From the NCBI GenBank assembly GCA_024760905.1, contig CM045735.1:3319661-3383660 (forward strand): DNA of 64,000 nucleotides, read 5' to 3'. The DNA is from Plotosus lineatus. Taxonomy: Eukaryota; Chordata; Actinopteri; Siluriformes; Plotosidae. Positions 13,962 through 24,795 of this stretch are shown here, piece after piece. How positions within the stretch are numbered: position 1 is the stretch's first letter; each line of letters opens with the position of its first letter. A program made the translations under genes and the position numbers. The notes beneath the pieces are model-generated. The model made no database searches. It was not told where the DNA came from and saw only the letters and a list, made by a program, of their open reading frames with translations.

Positions 13962-16900
13962 AGATCTTGAGTCCCAAACAAGGGTCCTGGGGTCGGGCTC
14001 AAAGAAAGTGGGTGTGACATCAGCTGTGTCGGACGAATCGGTGGCGGGAGACAGCGGCGTATATGAGGCTTCAGAGAAAAGGTATGTGATCCACTTTATA
14101 CAAATCACAGACCTTTTAATTATAATTGATGCTAGGCTAGTCAGTGACAAATTTATTGGCACCCCTTTAATACCTCAAGAATGAAAAAATTTTTAATTAT
14201 CACCATGTGCATTATACTAGGGTAACAGGGAGGCTGGAGCCTATCTCAGCCGACTTTTGGTAAAAGCAGGGGTCACTGAACTGCTCGCCAGATCATTGCG
14301 GGACAAACACACACACACACACACACCATTCACACATAGGGGCAGTTTGAAACAGCTAATTAGCCTACTGTGTATAGTCTTTGGACTGAGGGAGGACGCT
14401 GGTGTACCCCGAGCAACCACACACCATCATGGTAACAACATGGAAACACCCTTGCTGAGTCTTTGCTTTAAAGCCAGTACCTTCTTGCTATGAGTTAGGT
14501 GTGTAAATCATTTCTCCCCAAAGCCGCCCTGCACAGGTTTTTATGGATGGATTTTTGCTCTCGGGGAAAAAAAACATGTTTAACATTTATGAAGGAATTC
14601 AAACCTCTCTCATGAATAATTTTCACTGCAGTTCTTAAAGTGAAAGTCCCAAAAAAACCCTACTGTATTAATATTTACCAGGTTGAGCAGCGGTGGATGA
14701 ATCGCCAGCTTCGGTCCTTGTGATTAGTAGCCATATAGTCATCTTGCATCTGAAGCTAATATTTTTCTTTTTCGAATCCTCTTTTCCATACGTTCGTATT
14801 AATGTACACGTGGAATACATGCACTTCGTTCTTCACCTGGCATGAGATTATGAAAATAATATAATTATAATAAATTATTTTAATTTCTCTTATTTGGGGC
14901 GGTGGTGCTCCAGCGGTATAGAGCACTGGATTGCTGATCCTAAGGTTGGGGGTTCGAGTCCCCACAGGGTTGTCACTGTCCCCCCCCAGTGCAGCTCACT
15001 GGGTTATCAAAGGCAGGCCATGTCTCTCACTGTCTATGGTGTGAAGCACGTAAACGAACCATTGCTGACTTTTGTAAAAAGAGTAGCTGCAAAGCCGTCA
15101 GTGTGTTTCTGTCCCTTACTAAAAGGGCTGTGTCAGGAAGGGCATCCGACGTAAAAACATATGCCAAATCAAACATGCAAATGATTCGCTGTGGCGACCC
15201 CTGAAAAGGGAAAAAGCCAAAAGGAAATCTCATTTTAACTTCCCTTATTAGTCTGGATGGTTATATTTGTGCTACAACAGTAAAATATAGTAGGGTAGAA
15301 AACATGTGGTGACTGCGCCCAGATGGTTGTTAAAATTAATGCGTGTTCCATATAATAATACCCAGCTTTGTAGAAAATGCAACTCAATAGAAAGTTAATC
15401 CTGTTATCACGCCCTGTAATAAACGAATCCCATCTAAATAGGACCTTTTTTTTTTTTTTTTTAAACTGCACTGTTCCTTTAACCTCACAAATTAAGCATT
15501 AACATGTTTTGCTCGTTGAGTAATGATGTAGACTAAGTGAATATTGTGAGATTGATGATGTCCTTCCGAATGTCCCTATAGGCCCGGAGTCGCCGCCGAG
15601 CAGCTGTTTGGTGATGAAGACGGTGGATTAATCAGCTGCGCTCAGATCAGACTGGGGCTGAAATACGATGCGAAAGAGAAGCGGTTTGCCATCTTCGTCA
15701 TGCAGCTGACGAACTGCGGCACCCTGTGTATCCCCGCCAGCCGTAACATGTACGTCCCCTCTGTCTCTTTCAGACTCCTTGCAGACAGGTCCATCTCTAT
15801 TTTTATCCTTTATCTTTGTTACCATTCAGTGTAAAGTGAAGCGGTGGTTGCAGTGCTCACTGTGTCGAGGGACAGTAAGTTGCAGGCGAAATTAGGATTC
15901 ATTTGGGATTTTGTCTTTTTTGTTAATTTAGCATCAAGCCATCCAATGCTTTGCAATGTTTATACTTTCCTCCCAGCAAAGGGGACGTCTCATCCTTCCC
16001 ATAATCCAAGTTGTCTTTTTCCTGATCCCTTTGGATTACATCTCCAACCTTAGCAATAGGACTGCTGTTTTCTTTCCTTGGTGAAAATCCCCAGGAAACC
16101 TGAAGCAGGTTCTGGTATACAGTAGGCCCTTGACTAGTCGCGGTTTTGCACTTGCGCCCCCGCATATTCGCGGATTGCCAAGAAACTGTCACGTGATTCA
16201 AATTCAGCGCACACTTTGTGCTTGTGCTTTTTTAGTGTGTGTGTTTTTAATTACAGTTAAGCTCCGTCATGCCACCCAAATGCTGCGCACCTTCTCAGGC
16301 TTCTGGTAAGGCGCCAAAGCGTCAGGAAAAGGTAATGACGCTGCATGAAAAAAGTAGAACTGCTTGATATGATTCAGGAAAGAAAACGTTTTGCTGCAGT
16401 CGGGTGCCATTATAAAGTGAATGAAAGTACAGTCAACTACATAAAGAAAAATGAAAAGGCAATCAGAGCTAGTGTAGCATGGAGTTTTTGTGGAAGTGCT
16501 AAGAAGGTGAATGTTGTATGAAACAAAGTCATCATCAGAATGGAACGTACCTTAGTACCCAAGTACTAGAAGTGTCCAAAATACTAAGGCAGGTTCCATT
16601 CACAGTTATTATTCCAGTACAGTACTGTACCTAAGTTAATTTTTAGAATGTTCGTGTGTGAGATTTTATGTTCTGTAGCATGTTTATTCAAGCGTAAAGT
16701 ATCCACGTCATGCCATTTCATTGGTATCCACTTCATGTAAATATAATGCAATGCAAAGTAAATATAATGCAATGCCGCTCTCTAGTGGGCATTTTTGAAA
16801 ACTGCAGTGCTGTATGTTTAAAGGAAAATAATCTTTTATATATAAAATCTTATAGAGAGATGAGAGAGATATAGATGTATACAGTCGGCCCCCTTCTTAC

Positions 16901-17326
16901 GAAAACCCCTCAATACAAAAAATCCAGTATACGAAAAACATTTTCCTAAATTTTTGTCCTCTGTATACGAAACAACCTCTTCTTACGAAAAGCGTCAAAC
17001 GCACCATTCAAACATTCAAATGCGCCATTCAAACAATGCGCAAGTTTCTCTCTCATTGGCAATCTCCCAATATCCCACCCCGCTGGTCTCCCATTGGCTC
17101 AGAGGGATGACGTAGCTCCCTCCCATTGGCTATCTGTCAACATCCCGCCTTGCTGACCTCCCATTGACTAGGACGGATAACACTGTTGAACAAAGTTGGA
17201 ACAAGTTGGTGTGAACCGCGTTCATGTTTGCGTGTCATCAACTGTAATTTATGGCTCAGGCTTTTAAAGTTCCATAAACATTTGAAAGATTATAACTCTG
17301 CTAAGAACACGTAGTCAGCATGCACG

Positions 17327-17405
<79 letters not shown>

Positions 17406-17920
17406 CATTCCCGGTGAAAGTGATTCCCAGTGCCATGGTAATTGTAAGATTATAACTCCGCTAAGAAGACATGGTAGACAAAAAGCACCGAGTAAACGAT
17501 ATGAAGTGCAGTGAACACTATTTATAGTCACAGGGGGTGGGGGGGGGTGTCCTTCCTGTAGGGAGCATCACAGAAAATAATTGAGAAGCACTGCACAAGG
17601 CGTTCTCGGAGCCTGAAGAAATACACAAGACCAAAAGCCATTTCCTCAGCAGAGCTCGTAAATAAAATTTTTGCTGGTTGGATGGGGCAGAGTTTTGGTG
17701 GGATTGAAGGTCGTATCATTAAAAAATTCGTTATAAAAGACACTCGTAAGTCAAGGCCCCTCTGTAATTAAAATTTGTATCCATTACAGAGAAATGGCGC
17801 AATCTGATTGATTCTCTATATAGTGAGATATTTTGTGATTGATGCAAAGACTTCTGGAAGAATTTAGAGTCTCGAGGTTTTTTTTTTTTTTTAAAGTTTC
17901 TAGATCCAACAAGCGAGAAG

Positions 17921-17982
<62 letters not shown>

Positions 17983-20642
17983 GTTAATTGATCAAAAGTA
18001 CATTTACGTTTAAAGGTAAGACGTGTTGTTTTTGTTTGTTGTTGGTTCTGTGAGTAGTTGCATTATTCTACAAACACATCGTCTTACGTATCTCACATGA
18101 ATGTTGTTGCATGCGCAGGTATGTTCGGGTGGTAGTGCTTCCCTGTCCCGAGGCCACTCGCTGCCTGTTCCGGACCCGCAGCTTACAGGCTCACGACACG
18201 CTGGAGCTCAACGAGGTCTTCGCCGTGCAGCTTTCCCCCACCGCCTTCAGGCAGAAGACCCTCCGTGTGGACGTCTGCTCCACCACCAAGTCCAAACGAG
18301 AGGAGTGTCTGGTAGGTGTCCGAAACATACGGGTCTCGTGACGTTCCCTCACTAAGAACGCTTTTTACAGGAATTTGTGCTTCGTGCTTGAGTGTGTGAA
18401 TATTCACGAGTGTCAGGTGTTGGTGTTTGGGGTTAAACCTGAAAAAAACAAAAATATTTACGATTGTATTGCCAGGTTGTGTCTTTTGGAAAAATTTTAA
18501 ATGTAAAAACCAAAGCTTTTAAAGTAAACATTAGAAGATATGACCAGATATGCTAAACATTTATTTTGTAATATTTCATATTTGTCTTAGACTTTGTGTC
18601 TATATACAGATTTGCCAGAGAAATAGTCGAGTATTAAAATACTTTATTTAATCTTTTCATAATTATATTTTCTATATTTTATATTAAGGATCTTTTTAGA
18701 CCAATATTAAATATTTTACTACAGTTAAAAAATTAAAATTTAATCAATATTTTATTCAAAAATAAAATTATACAATTAAATTAGCTGTGATTAATTTTCT
18801 GTATTTATATATTTTTAAAAAATAGCAAAGAAATATACAGTATCTGGTATAAAAAAAAAAAAAAGGTTACACACAAATATTTTGGTCTCAGCATGTTATC
18901 GCCATGGCGATGTTGTTCCGGTCGAGGCTCAGCAACATTAATGTGATGATAAACTGAAGCAGCTGATGATCTGAATGTACCGAATAAGCGGGTGATCACA
19001 CCAATGACGTTTTTCTCCCTGATGGCTCGGATATAAAACGGGGACTTGAATATTGAAAGAGTGGTTCAGGGAGCACGAGGAATCATTTTCACATATGTAT
19101 TGCCCCTCCAAGAGTCCTCCCTTAACCCTATTGAAAGATTTCAGGATGTGCTGGAGAAGACTTGGATTTGGTTGTTTTTACCCTCATTCATGATATTGGT
19201 GAGAAAAGCACCTGATACTGGATGGAAACAAAGGCTCTGTTGATTTACGTTTGTTGACGGAATGCCATGGCAATTACACACTGAGATCAAGGCTAAAGTC
19301 TCAGAAAGAAAATATCAGTGTATATACCGGATAGTTTGTAATGAACTCCATGGTGCTTCATTAAAATGGATCATTACATTGGTTGGTTGATCGGTAATGG
19401 ATGAGGTAATATTGATATGGTGATAAATGATGTCACGCTTTTTCAGAGATGTTTAGGTTAATCATTGTTCAAGATTTAATAGCAGTCACTGAGTGAGTGA
19501 AGGAAGCTGATATGTATTTTTATTGAATAACTTAGCTGGAAAACTAGCAAACATAAAATATCCTATGATATAAAATATATATTTTATTTTGTACACATCA
19601 CTCACTCTGGTAAGAAAATCCTGTATATGTAGTCATCTGCTCACTGGCTGTGTGGTATAATGGTATTACTGCAGTGTGTATACAGGGATCCCTCGCCACT
19701 TTGTGCTTCAATTCATGTGGCTTCAGTGCATCGCGTTTTTTTTTTTTTTTTTTTTTTTCATTTTTAAAAAATTGTATTTTATGAATATTCATTGAATTAA
19801 AAAATAAAGAAGAAATGGGGGAACAGTTAAGGAAAATGCCACAAAAACAAGGCCAAAACATGAGCGTATGTATGCGTCGTCGTCTTCTCATGCAATACCA
19901 TCTGTATGTGTGTGTTTTTATGTTTTATTTACATCTTATGTTTTTATTTTAATGTTTAATTGTTATTATAAGCATTTATAGCACTGAATGTGTATTAATT
20001 GATATTATATACACACATACCTGTACGTATGCGCCGGTTTTTGATGGTCACATGGGGATCTCGGTCCCAGTTAACCATGTAAAGTGAGGGATCCCTGTAT
20101 TTAGTTTGCCTGTTTAATTCAATTCAGCGACCGCCATCTGAACCGAACTGAACTGTCATTCACCACATTTTATTTTGAGGCCAGGAGTTGTACATTTCTT
20201 GAGAAAGTATATGGTGCTTTCTTACAAAATGGTGTGAGATTTTGGAATTATATCTGTTTTTGGTTCTATGATGAGAGAGAAATATTGTATCGTGATATTT
20301 GACTACATTTGTGCAATACGTGATTTTATCACAATGTATAGTTTATCAATGAGAGAAAGATGTACTGAATTCATGTGCTTAAAAATTGTTAGCTGATTTT
20401 TGTTATTATTACAAACCGGATTCCAAAAAAGTTACTTATATTTTCTCAGTTTAAACCCTTGACCTACCATCTATGTTCTATTCGGAATAAAATATTGAAA
20501 TTTGGCACTTCCACATCGTTGCATTCAGTTTTTATTCACTATTTGCATAGTGTTCCAACTTTTTTGGAATCCGGTTTGTATTACAGGGATCCCTTGCTAC
20601 TTCGCACTTCAATTCATGTGGCTTCAGTGCATTGCGGTCTTT

Positions 20643-20720
<78 letters not shown>

Positions 20721-21587
20721 TCGAATTAAAAAAAATAAGGAAATTAAGGAAGAATAGGTGAAAAAGTTAAGGAAGGGGCAGTGATGGTCGAGTGGATAGG
20801 GCACAGGATCGCTGATCCTAAGGTTGGGGGTTCGAGTCCCCACAGGGTTGTCACTGTCCCTCCAGTGCAGCTAACTGGGTTATCAAAGGCGGGCCATGTC
20901 TCTCACTGTCCATGGTGAGAGGTTCATGTAAAAGAACCATTGCTGACTTTCGTAAAGAGTAGCTGCAAAGCCGTCAGCGTGTTTCTAACCTTGAGATTGA
21001 GTTTAATAATTATTGCTTAACCGATCTCAAAGAGGATCGAATGAGAACGCCTGCAGATGAGTTCTAGCTCCCGCTTTCCCACACTGTCAAAAGAGATGGG
21101 AAGCCCAGATTTCAAAAGTTGAGCCACTGCATGTTCGGCATTTTATCAATTCCACAAAGCAATGCTGAATGTGAAAGAATTTTCAGTCAGGTGAGGACAA
21201 ATAAGACAGATTTCAGGGGATCACTATCAAATGACATGCTGTCAGCCCTTGTTATTGAAATATCAAGAAGCAACACCTGTTATGAACAGATGTTTACTGC
21301 CTCCTTCTTGAAGAGAGCAAAGGCTGCTACAAAGCAAGCAGTCAAAAAAGATCAGTTAGAAGAACGATAATAGTTTGACTTTGACATCCCCTTGTCTGCC
21401 TGTATACTTCTCAATGGGGGAAGTTTATTTTCAAGTGATTGGATGTCTACACTGTGGCGTTATGATTTCTTTGTGGTGAGTAAAAATGCTTAGTACTAAG
21501 AAAGTACCCTTTACTGTTTGTTGCATTTCATGTGAATCACCTTAAAACCATTAACATAAGAATGTTAATTAAAAAAAAAAAAAAAAA

Positions 21588-21653
<66 letters not shown>

Positions 21654-24600
21654 GGAAAAGGGTGTGTTTCGTATCGATTCGGTGCATTTTGACAGACCGC
21701 TAGAGCAGAGTTTTTTTTTTTGGTTTGAAAAAGCTGGCAGCTATACATTGAAAAGTGAGCGAAACTCGAATTATCTCCTCCCATTTTATTCCGTCTACCT
21801 TGTAATTATTGAAATTTTTTGACAGTATCTTTTCAAAACTGCAGAAAATTATATCGTATTGTGATTTATCACAATATCAATCTTATCTCATTGCATCGCC
21901 CAGTCCTGATTTACAACAGCTCTCAGGAATGTAGAATTCTTGTAATATTTAAGATGAACATATTTTAATTAAAAAAAAAAAAATACAACCCATATTTAGT
22001 AAATAATGAATATTTCTTTTTTATTAAAGGCCGGAGCTCAGATCAGTTTGGCTGAAGTGGAGTGTTCGGAGGACTGGTGTACCAAGTGGTACAATCTCCT
22101 GAACTACATGCTGATTGCAGACATGAATGGCAAGAACAAAGAGCTTGAGGCTCCCACGCAGTCCGATGAGGTGATACGTACACCCACACATTCCTGGCTC
22201 CATTTTCAACCTCATGCTCTCTTTAATAACCTCAACAATATGTATTGTATTTATCCCTGTTGTATATCTTAGCGAGTAGATCGGTCTGCAGAAATCCAAT
22301 CAGCCACCACGAAGACGGCGGAGATGGACTGGTGAGTGGGGTCGTTATCTCTGATAAAAGTTAGAACTTTGCTGAGTGAGACATGTGTAGAACAAGCCCG
22401 GTGAAGCCCGGATTCCCTGCTGAGAGATAAAAAGGCGACTTAATTACCTGCAGTCAAATCAGAGTGAGGCTGAAGCACAAAGCTAAAGAGAATATTCTAA
22501 AAATGTGGAGTGGAAAGTGAGAAGTTTGGGGGGGAGGGGTTGTGTGTGGAGGTTTTTTTTTTTGTTTGTTTCTTTTTTTTCTTTTTTTTTGTTACACCTC
22601 CTGGAATGTGGGAGAAACACGGTGTACTGCAACACCCCCTCCCCCCATCCCGGTCACAGCCAGGTCCCACTTTCTAGAAAGCTCCTCCTCCTGCTATCAC
22701 ACAACGGCTGCTAATCAGCATAAGATATTTTGAGTAAAGCGCTGTCTGCCCACTTCGCCATGCAAGAGCTCACAAATGCACATGATTGGTCGGTGTCACT
22801 CGTGATTGACAGGAGAGAAAGAATGTTAAATTTACTTTCCTGAAAGCATGGCTAATTTTAGACAAATTTTTTCTGTGAATTGCGCATGGATGCCATTTTG
22901 TTTCGACTAAAAAAAAAAAAATGATTTGCTTCACCTTTGGGAAATAATTATTTCTAACAATGAATCAATCCGATAGCTCTGTTTGCTTGTAGTGTTTACT
23001 ATATAAATGTATACATTAGTTATACATGTGATAGTGTATTTCGATTGTCAGGCAAATGGAGAACGGCATATTTGGGGATGGAGTGAGCAGCGACATCGAA
23101 GGGGAGGAGTTTAACTCGGAAGGCTGTCAGTGGGAGGAGGAAGAGGAAATTGAAAAGCGAACAACAGAACCCGAGTCTCCAAAAGCAGCAGCAGCAGCTA
23201 TTCCTGAAAAGGTTTTTAATTTTTAATTTTTTTTCTTTTAATTTATCAAAAAGTCTCCCCTTAACCCTTTATTCAGTTGCGTTCTTATTAGTAGGTCCGA
23301 AGTCTTACGTACATATCACATATGAGTCAGTCCTGCATACTTTGTAGTGGAAGCCTATAACTCTGCTTTGCGATGGCTGCAGGTAAATAAAGAGACGAGT
23401 ATGGAGGGCCTCCCTCAGGCCGCTTCCGTGGTCCGACCCAAAGAGCGACGGCTTGAGCTGAACCAGCAGAATCCGTTTGTCAGGGGAAACACTATAATTC
23501 GTTCCAAGACCTTTTCTCCTGGTCCACAGAGCCAGTACATCTGCAGGGTAAACCTCTACGCACACGCATGCACAAATACAGGACTTCCATTTCCTGAATG
23601 TTCACGCTTTTTTTTTTTGTTTGTTTGTTTGTCTTTTACACAAACGTCATCAGATCAACCGTAGCGACAGCGACAGCTCCACCTTATCCAAGAAGTCTCC
23701 TTTCGTCCGGAACGCCTCAGAGAGGCGTAGCGTCCGTATGAAGAAGGTAAACCTCACACATTGACCTTATTAACTTTGCTTGGTCTGTACTGGAAAATTT
23801 CAGCCCTGGGCCTTTTGGTGCAGCCCTCGTGCTCGGTTAATAAAGGCCTTTCTAGTAATGCGTATTTGTAAATGAATGAGTGCGGCGCGAGGTTTTGTGT
23901 TAGCATCGCCTCAAAGATATCCGCGTCGTGAGTCCATGTGTTGTATTTTTATTGTGGTGTTCGTAATTTTAAAAAAGTTTCCTTTTAATAAAATCACCTT
24001 AATTCAGTAAGTAGTGCAGTGTGTGATTTTTTTTTTTTTTTTGATGATCCTTTAGTTTCAGTTGTAAAATCAGGTTAATTATTTCTCCTGGCTCTTATTT
24101 GTGAGCGAACCGTGTAGCAGAGCATCCTGACCTGATGCCTCACGCAGTCAGATAAGAGGACAGAATGTACGCAAGGATGCTTTTATCACACACTGAGCTC
24201 GCTCTCTCTGGCCATGTTATCATATGAGTGACCGAGTAAACATGTACGCCGAGAAAATGTTCACACGTCTACTGCAGGAGTCACATGACCTGGCCCAACC
24301 CGAACTCCCCATTTCTGAACTAATGGCTTAACACGGCACAACACAGGGACTAGAGGATGTTTATTGAAGTCACTCCAATATTCATGGGAGTAAAATATTA
24401 CATCTTAAACATAAACTTCACCTTCACTTATAATTATTTATACATGGGAATCAAACAGGATCAGGAACTGATCTCAAAATGAATCGACACAAACGACGAG
24501 GTTCAGCTCAGATTTATCCCTCAGTGCAGCCGACACTGGGTGTTTGTTCACATTGTTTTCTTTGTTTCTTTTTTAAATGCAGTCTCATATTCCAGCGTCA

Positions 24601-24749
24601 ACTATAAACGTTACACAGTGAAGTCAGTTCCAATTCCCAGCTTCATCTGCTTTATAGTTTCCTCCACCACTGTGAGTCCACAGTGAAAATGCCTGTTTCC
24701 CCCCCCCCTCTCTCTGTCTGTCTGCCCCCTCTCTGTCTGTCTCTCTCTT

Positions 24750-24795
<46 letters not shown>

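Noticed and set aside
14896..14970. Possible tRNA gene
   Set aside because: It has a B-box-like GGTTCGAGTCC, but the sequence continues into a repeated SINE body and lacks a convincing acceptor stem. The same applies to 20775 and 39500.
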